Source: Sulfurisoma sp963709555 (GTDB lineage: Bacteria > Pseudomonadota > Gammaproteobacteria > Burkholderiales > Rhodocyclaceae). Taken from it: DNA of 64,000 bases. Shown here in pieces: positions 57,222-64,000 of the stretch. Positions within the stretch are counted from its first letter, which is position 1. Each line of letters begins with the position of its first letter. The notes under the pieces were generated by a model. It was not told where the DNA came from, did not search any database, and saw only the letters and a list, made by a program, of their open reading frames with translations. The stretch spans positions 620,001 through 684,000 of the forward strand of contig CAVPWR010000008.1 of NCBI GenBank assembly GCA_963709555.1, written 5' to 3'. Position numbers and translations under genes: made by a program.

Positions 57222-58039
57222 GGCCTGGCCTGCCATCCGGCGAAGATGTCGGCGGGAACGTAATCCGGCGAATGCGCCCGGCGCTCGGTCTTGAGCAGGC
57301 TGCGACGGCCGTCCACCAGATCCTCCATGAGGATCATGTTGGCGCGCCAGGCGCCGGATTCCTCGGGACGTGGGTCGCGAAAGGTCTGGCGCCTGGCCAG
57401 GCGTCCCTGCCTGTCCTTGTATTCGATGCGCGTGACGAACAGGTTGTCCTTGCGCAGGTAGAGGCGCCGCTCGCGATAGTTGGTCGCGCCGGCGACGGCT
57501 TCGCTGGCGGGAACGGCGCGCAGCGCATGATGCGGCACGCGGTCGATGTCATGGTCGGTTTCGCGCTGGTAGTGGAAATCCTGCACCTGCTCATCCTCGA
57601 GATCGACCACGGTGAAATTCGAACCGAACACCGGCGCGGACGGCGCGGCGCCGTGGCGCCTGCCATCCGGCGCGTCACGGCCGACGTAGATGGCGTTGCC
57701 CTTCGATTCCGCCGGCGTCTCGATCACCCGCAGGCTGCGGCTGCCGTTCGCGTCGCGCCGCGCGTAGTAGCGCATGGTCCGCACGCCGAGCTGGCCCTGG
57801 CGGTCGCTGAGAACGAGGGCCTGCTCTTCGTAGACAAAGGGCGGCGGCGCGTGGCGGCGCAGCGATTCCTCCATCAGCTCGCGGCCGTCCACGGCTGCTG
57901 CGCCGCCGGCGAGGCAGGCCAGCGGCAGCAGCAGGGCAGCGCCGACGCATCTCTTAAGAAACACGAAGGGCCGCCCCGAGTGTTTCCTGCCCCTTGAGGG
58001 GAGAGCCGAGCGCAGCGCAGGCTTTCGGGGTGGGGTCAT
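57218..58039 (-). CDS. Outer membrane lipoprotein-sorting (LolA-like) protein
   Basis: A 273-residue exported protein. The signal helix is FLKRCVGAALLLPLACLAGG; RTMRYYARRDANGSRSLRVIE, GSNFTVVDLEDEQVQDFHY and ANMILMEDLVDGRRSLLKTE match the LolA-like family often encoded next to RND/MMPL exporters, where it is thought to carry a lipid across the periplasm. The ATG at 58039 overlaps the pqiC stop, and the first 25 residues come from a GC-rich repeat (57964-58039), so the original start may have been nearer the signal peptide. It is immediately upstream of the RND gene. Confidence 0.8.
   Translation of the reverse strand: MTPPRKPALRSALPSRGRKHSGRPFVFLKRCVGAALLLPLACLAGGAAAVDGRELMEESLRRHAPPPFVYEEQALVLSDRQGQLGVRTMRYYARRDANGSRSLRVIETPAESKGNAIYVGRDAPDGRRHGAAPSAPVFGSNFTVVDLEDEQVQDFHYQRETDHDIDRVPHHALRAVPASEAVAGATNYRERRLYLRKDNLFVTRIEYKDRQGRLARRQTFRDPRPEESGAWRANMILMEDLVDGRRSLLKTERRAHSPDYVPADIFAGWQARP
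57964..58039 (-). repeat. GC-rich start-proximal palindromic repeat at the LolA-like gene
   Basis: On the minus strand ATGACCCCACCCCGAAAGCC, then GCGCTCGGCTCTCCCCTCAA and GGGGCAGG, ending CTCGGGGCGGCCCTTCG. It supplies the ATG and is translated as MTPPRKPALRSALPSRGRK. The last 17 bases match the copy at 31892 almost exactly. Confidence 0.7.
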
Positions 58040-58665
58040 TGTCCGCTCGCCTCCCGCGGCGGCAGGCTGCGTGCGATGGCTTGCGCGAGCTCGCCATACA
58101 CCGTGCTCATCGACTGCACCAGCGCGTCGGTGGAGCCGTCGCCGACAGTGCCGCCCGTGAACGCGGCCGCGGGGCTGGCCAGCGGCGCGAGGTCGACGCC
58201 GCGCGTGAGCCACCAGCGCGCCGTGAGCTGGACGCGGCCGTCGGCGTCGCGCTCGAAACGCTGCACTTCGAGGGCGAGGCGGTAGTCGGGCTGAAGCGGC
58301 ACGGGGTGGGGTGCCGCGATCACGCGGTCGTTGGGCAGCAGCCGGCCGAGGTTCTCGGCGAGGATGCGGATCATCTCGTCGCGCAGGTTGCCGCCCCAGT
58401 GTTCGAATTCGGCGAAGCGCAGGCGCTGGTCGCTGCCGCGGGTGACGATCTGGGGACGGTCGAGATACTGCGGCAGGCGCACGTCGGTGACGACGATGGT
58501 CAGCGGCTTCGCGGCGCGTGCGGCGGACTCCTGCGGCCGGGCGGCCGGCGCGGCGACGACGGGATCGAGCGTGTAGAAGCGCGTCGCCGGCCCCGAGGAA
58601 CAGCCGCCGAGCAGCGCCAGCAGGGCGAAGGTGGCGAGGCGAATGAAGGGGCTTCTAGCGTTCAT
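58036..58665 (-). CDS. pqiC: PqiC-type lipoprotein (ABC transport auxiliary, DUF330)
   Basis: A 209-residue lipoprotein: MNARSPFIRLATFALLALLG then GCSSG, the lipobox. FYTLDPVVAAP and VRLPQYLDRPQIVTRGSDQR, HWGGNLRDEMIRILAENLG are the DUF330/PqiC signatures. PqiC sits in the outer membrane and joins the PqiB tunnel. The ATG at 58665 overlaps the pqiB stop (TGATG); GTG at 58668 is an alternative. Confidence 0.9.
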   Translation of the reverse strand: MNARSPFIRLATFALLALLGGCSSGPATRFYTLDPVVAAPAARPQESAARAAKPLTIVVTDVRLPQYLDRPQIVTRGSDQRLRFAEFEHWGGNLRDEMIRILAENLGRLLPNDRVIAAPHPVPLQPDYRLALEVQRFERDADGRVQLTARWWLTRGVDLAPLASPAAAFTGGTVGDGSTDALVQSMSTVYGELAQAIARSLPPREASGQ

Positions 58666-60341
58666 CACTGTTCCTTCGGTGGCGTCTTGCCGAGCAGCAG
58701 GGCCTGCGGGTTGCGCTCCAGCATCTCGACCAGGCTGCGCAGCGAGCGGGAAGTCTGCACCAGTTCCTGCGCCAGCCGTATCGCCTGGAAGTGCAGCGGC
58801 GCCTCGGGGGCGATCACGCCATCAACCAGCGTCAGCGTCGCCTTGGACTTCTCCATGGCCTCGCGCGCCGCGACCAGCGCCTGCTCGAGGTTGGCGGCGA
58901 TCGGTTCGGCGCGGCCGTCGACGGCGCTCAGAACCTTGCGCAGGCTCTTCAGCGAGGCGGCAAGGTCGGCGAGCGAGCTCTGCAGTTGCGGGCCGCTGAC
59001 CACCGAATTGACGCCCTGCAGCGTGCCCTGGAGGTCGGCGCCGAGGGCGACGAAATCCACCCGGTCGATCTTCTCCATGATGCTTGCGGCCGAGGTCATC
59101 ACCTGTTCGAGGCTGACGCCGCGCACCGTCGGCAGCTCCGGTTCGGGGCGGCCGGCGTGGGAGAGCCGCAGCGGCGCCTTGGGCTGCATGTCGAGATCGA
59201 CGTAGAGCTGCCCGGTCACCAGATTGCCCATTTGCAGCCGTGCGCGCAGGCCGCGCTTGACCAGCGCCTGGAAGGCTTCCTGCGGCGCGCGCTTCATCAG
59301 TTCGCCGCGGCCGACGATGCGCTCGGGCTCGATGTCGACCAGCACCGGGATGCGGAAGCCGGAATTCTTCTCGTCGTGCTCGAGGCGCACGTCGACGACC
59401 GAGCCGACCTTGATGCCCTTGAATTCCACCGGCGCGCCGACGGCAAGGCCGCGCACCGAGTCCTCGAAGAAGGCCACGAAGCGGACCTTGCTGGCGTAGG
59501 AATTCTCCTTGATCGACTTGTAGTCCTCGTGCAGCGTGAACACCAGGCCTTCGATGTTCTCGTCGCCGGCCTCCTGGATGTCGGGCGTGTCGAAGGCGAT
59601 GCCGCCGAACAGCAGGGCCTGCACGGATTCCGTCTTCAGGCGCAGGCCGTCCGAATTCAGGGCGAGGTCGATGCCGCTGCTGCCCCAGAAGCGGGTGTTG
59701 CTGCGCAGCAGCGCGTCGTACGGCGCCTTGACGAAGGCGTGGATCAGCACCTTGCGGTAGTCGTTGGCCATTTCGTAGCCGAGCACCTCGCCGGCGATGA
59801 CGCCCTGGTAATGCAGCGGCGAGCCGCGGTCGATCGAGCCCAGTTGCTTGGCCAGCAGCGTGATGCGTTTGCCGGCCATGTCCGAGTTCACCACCGGCGG
59901 CGTCTCCTGGCCGACGAACAGGGATTGCGGGGCGCCCTGGCCGGGCTCGATCTCGATGTAGGTGCCGGACAGCAGCGTGCCGAGGCCGGAGATGCCGCGC
60001 GCGCTGAGGGTCGGCCGCACCACCCAGAAGCGCGTGTCGCGGCGCAGGAAGTGGGCCGCCTCCTTGTTGAGGCGGGCGAGGACCTCGACCCGCGAGAAAT
60101 CCGGGCTGAAACGCACGCCTTCGACGTGGCCGATGCTGAGGCTCTTGTACTTGATGCGGGTCTTGTCCACCTCGATGCCGTCGGCCGTGCGGAAGGTGAT
60201 GGTCACCAGCGGTCCGCGGTCCGTCACGGTGTTGAAGACCAGCCAGGCGCCGAGCAGGGCGGTGAGGATGGGAATCAGCCAGACCAGCGACGGTCCGCCG
60301 CGTTCCTTCACCACGGGCTCCCTGATGGCGGGCTGGCTCAT
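58665..60341 (-). CDS. pqiB: PqiB, MCE-domain lipid-transport tunnel protein
   Basis: A 558-residue protein with an N-terminal helix (SLVWLIPILTALLGAWLVFN) and three MCE domains: GPLVTITFRTADGIEVDKTR, SPLHYQGVIAGEVLGYEM and APVEFKGIKVGSVVDVRLE. A helical C-terminal part (MTSAASIMEKIDRVDFVALG) would form the needle. It bridges inner and outer membranes for phospholipid movement. It begins MSQPAIREPVVKERGG at 60341. In the raw sequence it is fused in frame to pqiA; I think that fusion is caused by one extra base near 60378. Confidence 0.9.
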   Translation of the reverse strand: MSQPAIREPVVKERGGPSLVWLIPILTALLGAWLVFNTVTDRGPLVTITFRTADGIEVDKTRIKYKSLSIGHVEGVRFSPDFSRVEVLARLNKEAAHFLRRDTRFWVVRPTLSARGISGLGTLLSGTYIEIEPGQGAPQSLFVGQETPPVVNSDMAGKRITLLAKQLGSIDRGSPLHYQGVIAGEVLGYEMANDYRKVLIHAFVKAPYDALLRSNTRFWGSSGIDLALNSDGLRLKTESVQALLFGGIAFDTPDIQEAGDENIEGLVFTLHEDYKSIKENSYASKVRFVAFFEDSVRGLAVGAPVEFKGIKVGSVVDVRLEHDEKNSGFRIPVLVDIEPERIVGRGELMKRAPQEAFQALVKRGLRARLQMGNLVTGQLYVDLDMQPKAPLRLSHAGRPEPELPTVRGVSLEQVMTSAASIMEKIDRVDFVALGADLQGTLQGVNSVVSGPQLQSSLADLAASLKSLRKVLSAVDGRAEPIAANLEQALVAAREAMEKSKATLTLVDGVIAPEAPLHFQAIRLAQELVQTSRSLRSLVEMLERNPQALLLGKTPPKEQ

Positions 60342-61658
60342 GTCGCCGCTCCCGCCGCGCCGGCGGCGGCGCCTTCGCCCGGAATCCGCCTTGTCCCAGA
60401 TCAGCCGCGGATCGAAGGCGTGCGCGGCCAGCATCGTCAGAACCACGGCCGCGCCGAAGAAGGTGGCACCGCTGCCGGGATAGACCGTCGCCAGGCCGTC
60501 CATCCGCACCAGCGCCACCAGGATGCCGACCAGGAAGATGTCGACCATCGACCAGGCGCCGACGACTTCGGTGATGCGATAGACGACGGTGCGGTCGCGC
60601 CGGCGCCAGTCCGACCCGCGCTGGACGCTGACGAGAAGGAAGATCAGCGCGGCGATCTTGCTGATCGGCACGACGAAGCTGGCGAACAGGACGAGCAGCC
60701 CCAATGGCCAGGCGCCGTCCTGGATCAGGTGCACGACCCCGGCCATGATGGTGCTCGGCTCGCCCTGGCCGAAGCGGATCACGGTCATCACCGGCAGCAG
60801 GTTCGCCGGCACCAGCAGCAGCATCGCCGCCGCCAGCAGGGCCCAGGTGCGGTTGATGCTGTCCGGGTGGCGCGTGCCGTGCACGGCGCTGCCGCAGCGC
60901 GGGCAGGCTTGGTGTTCGCCGGCGGCGGGGTGTCGCACCAGCAGGTCGCAGGTGTGGCAGGTGGCGTAGCCCATCGCCGCCGCGGAGTCCGCGGCACCGT
61001 GCGGCAGGCCCTGTTCCGCTTCCGGTCCCATGCGCTTCCACAGCACGGCCGGGTCGAAACTGGCGACCGCGGCGGTCGAGACCACCAGCAGGCCGATGAA
61101 GGCATAGAAGGCGACGCCGGGCACGATCACCGCCAGGTCCTGCAGCTTCACCACCGAAACGAGCAGGCCGAGCATGAACACGCCGATGAGGCTCCAGGGC
61201 GTCAGCGCCCTGACCACGACCCAGACGCGCGTCTTCCAGCGCGGGCGGATGCCGAAGCGCAGCGGCAGCAGCAGGTAGAGCATGCCGAGGAGGGTGAGGA
61301 AGGGGAAGACCACGCTGGTCAGCAGCACGAGGAAGCCGATTTCGCCCATGCCCGCCTGAAACAGGGCAAGACCGCCGGATACCAGCCGGCTTTGCTCGAT
61401 GCGGTCGCCGTACTGCAGCGCGACGAAGGGGAAGGTGTTGGCGAGCAGGAACAGGATCATCGCCGCGAGGTAGAGCGCGGCCGAATGGTCGAGGCTCTTC
61501 GGCATGTTGCGGTAGAGGATGGCGCCGCAGCGCCGGCACAGGGCCTTGCCTCTGGGCGGCACGTCCACGATGCGGTGCACGCAGTCGCAGGCGCGGCAGG
61601 CGACGATCCCGTCGGCCGCATATCCCGGCAACTCCTCCTGCACGCGTTCCAAGGTCAC
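60338..61658 (-). CDS. pqiA: PqiA membrane protein, frameshifted at its 3' end
   Basis: About 439 residues, two PqiA modules. Each begins with a zinc ribbon (ACRACDCVHR...LCRRCGAILYR and TCHTCDLLV...ACPRCGSAVHG) followed by four helices (LAAMILFLLANTFPFVALQYG; AAAMLLLVPANLLPVMTVIR). PqiA is the inner-membrane partner of PqiB. After LIWDKADSG the raw frame turns into RRRRRRRGG and runs into pqiB. Dropping one G from TCCGGGCGAAGG gives SGEGAAAGAAGAAT and a TGA that overlaps the pqiB ATG. No ATG start exists; GTG at 61658, with GGGAAGG upstream, fits the family length. Confidence 0.85.
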
Positions 61659-61740
61659 CGGAATGTCAGCCTTCCCAGATTCGAATTCCCGGCAGGATAA
61701 CAATTGCTTGGCGAGTATGGGAATCCAATCGGCAGGGACT

Positions 61741-61784
61741 GGACAGTCACCTGTCCGTTGCGCGCAACTCCTTCCGGGCGGGAA
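61741..61784. promoter_or_regulatory. Three inverted repeats between pqiA and relA
   Basis: GGACAGTCACCTGTCC (61741-61756), the perfect palindrome GTTGCGCGCAAC (61757-61768) and CTTCCGGGCGGGAAG (61771-61784 region) follow one another directly. TAGAAT at 61796 could be a relA -10 box. The cluster may be operators for the divergent genes or a folded relA leader. I cannot tell which from sequence. Confidence 0.4.
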
Positions 61785-61877
61785 GGGGCTCCTTGTAGAA
61801 TGCGCAGAGGGTCGCAGGTGCGGAACTGCTTGCCGCGGTTCGCGCCCCGATCAGGCGAATCCATACTTCCCCACCTC

Positions 61878-64000
61878 ATGGTCTCAATCGTTCATTCCTT
61901 GCCGGACTCCGGTGTCGATGACGCCGTCCTCCGCCAGCTCGTCGCCGAGCTGCCGCCGGAAGAAGTCGCGCGCCTGACCGAGGCCTTCCGGCTGGCCGAA
62001 ACGCTTTACGTCGGCAAGACGCTGGGTACCGGCGAGGATGCGCTCCAGCACGCGGTCGGCATGGGGCTGATCGTCGCCGCGCAACGGCTCGACCTCGATA
62101 CGCGGATCGCCGCACTGCTGTTCGCCGCCCCCGACCACCTGGAAGACGCGCGGGAGAAGCTGACCGAGGCCTTCGGCGAACCCGTCGCCGCGCTCGTCGG
62201 CGGCCTGCACCGGCTCAAGGGCCTGCGGCCGCTGGCGCAGGCCCATGTCGCCACGCGGGCGACCACGGAGCCTGCGGAGATGAAGTCCCAGGCCGAGATC
62301 CTGCGCAAGATGCTGCTGGCGATGGCCGAGGACATCCGCGTGGTGCTGCTGCGCCTGGCCTCGCGCACCCAGACGCTGCGCTGGTTCGCCGACAAACCCG
62401 GCCCGGCGCGCGAGGATGCGGCGCGCGAGGCCCTCGAACTCTACGCGCCGCTGGCCAATCGCCTCGGTGTCTGGCAGATGAAGTGGGAACTCGAGGACAT
62501 GTCCTTCCGCTTCCTCGAGCCGGAGACCTACAAGCACATCGCGAAAAAGCTCGACGAAAAGCGCGCCGAGCGCGAGGGCTTCATCACGGCGGCGGTGGCG
62601 CGGCTCAAGGACGAACTGGCGAAGTCCGGCGTCACTGCCGCGGAGGTCTATGGCCGGCCCAAGCACATCTACAGCATCTGGAACAAGATGCGCGGCAAGA
62701 AGGTCGACTTCGAGGAAGTCTATGACGTGCGGGCGCTGCGCATCATCGTCGACGAGGTGCGCGACTGCTACACCGCGCTGGGCATCGTCCATGCGCTGTG
62801 GCAGCCGATCCACGGCGAGTTCGACGATTACATCTCGCATCCCAAGGGCAACTACTACCGTTCGCTGCACACCGCGGTGATGGCCGAGGACGGCCGCTCG
62901 CTGGAAGTGCAGATCCGCACTCCCGAGATGCACCGCCACGCCGAACTCGGCGTCGCCGCCCACTGGCGCTACAAGGAATCGGGCGCGCCGACCAAGGCCG
63001 ACGGCAGCTACGACGACAAGATCGCCTGGCTGCGGCAATTGCTGTCGTGGCGCGACGAGATCACCGACTCCGCCGCCTGGGTCGAGCAGTTCAAGCGCGC
63101 CGCGCTCGACGACACCATCTACGTCATGACGCCGCAGGGCCGCGTCATCGACCTCGCCCAGGGCGCGACGCCGGTCGACTTCGCCTACCGCGTGCATACC
63201 GACCTCGGCCACCGCTGCCGCGGCGCCAAGGTCGATGGCCAGCTGGTGCCGCTCAACACGCCGCTCAAGAGCGGCCAGCGCATCGAGATCGTCGCCGCCA
63301 AGGTGGGCGGGCCGTCGCGCGACTGGGTCAACCCGACCCAGGGCTACCTGCCACATCGCGCGCACGGGCCAAGGTCAAGGCCTGGTTCGCCGCGCTGGAG
63401 GAGCAGGAAATGCTGACGCAGGGCCGCGCCCTGGTCGCGCGCGAGTTGCAGCGCCAGTCGCAACGCGACGGCCAGGCGCAGGCCAACATCGAGGAACTGT
63501 CGCACAAGCTCGGCTTCAAGCACGCCGACGACCTCTACCTGGCCAGCGCGCGCGGCGACGTCGGGCCGCGCGATTTCCAGGTGGCGCTGCGCGGCGAGGC
63601 GCCGCCGCCGGCCGAGGAGGAAATCCAGACCCGGCGCAGCAAGGTGGGCGATTCGAAGATACTGGTCGTCGGCGTCAACAAGCTGCTGACGCAGCTCGGC
63701 CGCTGCTGCAAGCCGGCGCCGCCCGATGCGGTGGCCGGCTTCGTCACGCGCGGCAAGGGCGTGTCGATCCATCGCATCGAGTGCTCCAACTTCCGCAACA
63801 TGGCGGCGCGCAACCCCGAGCGCGTGATCGCGGTGACGTGGGGCGGCGGCGCCCAGCAGGACCTGCTCTACGCCGTCGACCTGCTGGTCGAGGCCAGCGA
63901 CCGCCAGGGCCTGCTGCGCGACATCTCGGAAGTGCTGTCGCGCGAGAAGGTCAATGTCACGGCGGTGAATACGCAATCGAAGGCCGGCGCGGCGCGGATG
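61878..64000 (+). CDS. relA: RelA (p)ppGpp synthetase, frameshifted, cut by window edge
   Basis: Starts MVSIVHSLPDSGVDDAVLRQ. The N-terminal hydrolase-like domain is degenerate: the place of the SpoT HD motif reads LLFAAPDHLED, as in synthetase-only RelA. The synthetase domain is intact (YGRPKHIYSIWNKMRGK, YDVRALRIIVDEVRDCY, HPKGNYYRSLHTAV, EVQIRTPEMH), followed by the TGS domain (DTIYVMTPQGRVIDLAQGAT) and later the zinc-finger-like CCKPAPPDAVAGFVTRG and the start of an ACT domain. One base is missing near 63350 (CTGCCACATCG where CTGGCCACATCG is expected). The last residues lie beyond 64000. Confidence 0.92.

Noticed and set aside
58791..61700. Open frame of 969 codons on the plus strand opposite pqiAB
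   Set aside because: Antisense shadow; the opposite strand encodes PqiA zinc ribbons and PqiB MCE domains.
58665..61703. True PqiA-PqiB fusion protein
   Set aside because: The linker is an arginine run that becomes a normal PqiA end with an overlapping stop/start when one G is removed, in line with the many other +1 errors.

Overview
The window is high-GC, gene-dense DNA from a betaproteobacterium. The gene set (split arnA, alaA-hom-thrC order, Tex, PurL of about 1300 residues, PqiABC, a RelA with a degenerate hydrolase domain) fits Rhodocyclales or a Sterolibacteriaceae-like lineage. That placement is inferred from protein character, not from a marker search. No phage, complete insertion sequence or CRISPR array is visible.

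Layout. (1) 1-11800, all on the minus strand: a 13-gene run built around lipid A L-Ara4N modification (arnT, an EamA/SMR flippase, arnB, arnC, split arnA, arnD, a second ArnT-like enzyme). It ends with a sialidase-like membrane protein and a B12-binding radical SAM protein, and a MazE/MazF-like pair sits inside it. (2) 11912-17690, plus strand: alaA, hom, a membrane protein, thrC and a methyltransferase. (3) 17687-31790: mixed genes including an enoyl-CoA hydratase pseudogene, a PAS histidine kinase, a phospholipase D-family lipoprotein, tRNA-Ser(GGA), nadC, a DHH phosphoesterase, an EamA exporter, nnr and a 1219-residue PhnD-PAS-GGDEF-EAL-CZB protein. (4) 31972-49379: M20 amidohydrolase, hslO, MFS and TRAP transporters, tex, a thioredoxin-TPR protein, a membrane spermidine-synthase-like protein and purL. 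(5) 49829-53051: an AT-richer accessory stretch with a NYN-domain gene, an OmpA-family gene and much non-coding sequence. (6) 53052-61658, minus strand: an envelope lipid-transport locus (secreted protein, RND permease with a C-terminal cyclic-nucleotide-binding domain, LolA-like protein, PqiC, PqiB, PqiA), divergent from relA, which runs off the right edge.

Three window-wide patterns matter when reading the annotation. First, about twenty single-base indels, nearly all +1, interrupt otherwise intact and often housekeeping genes, several times in the same local sequence context. This looks like consensus error, so I describe the restored genes and mark each break. Second, a dispersed element of about 27 bp with core AAAGTCGGCGCTGGCGG lies inside genes in several reading frames. 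Third, GC-rich palindromic repeats sit at gene starts and are translated as N-terminal extensions.
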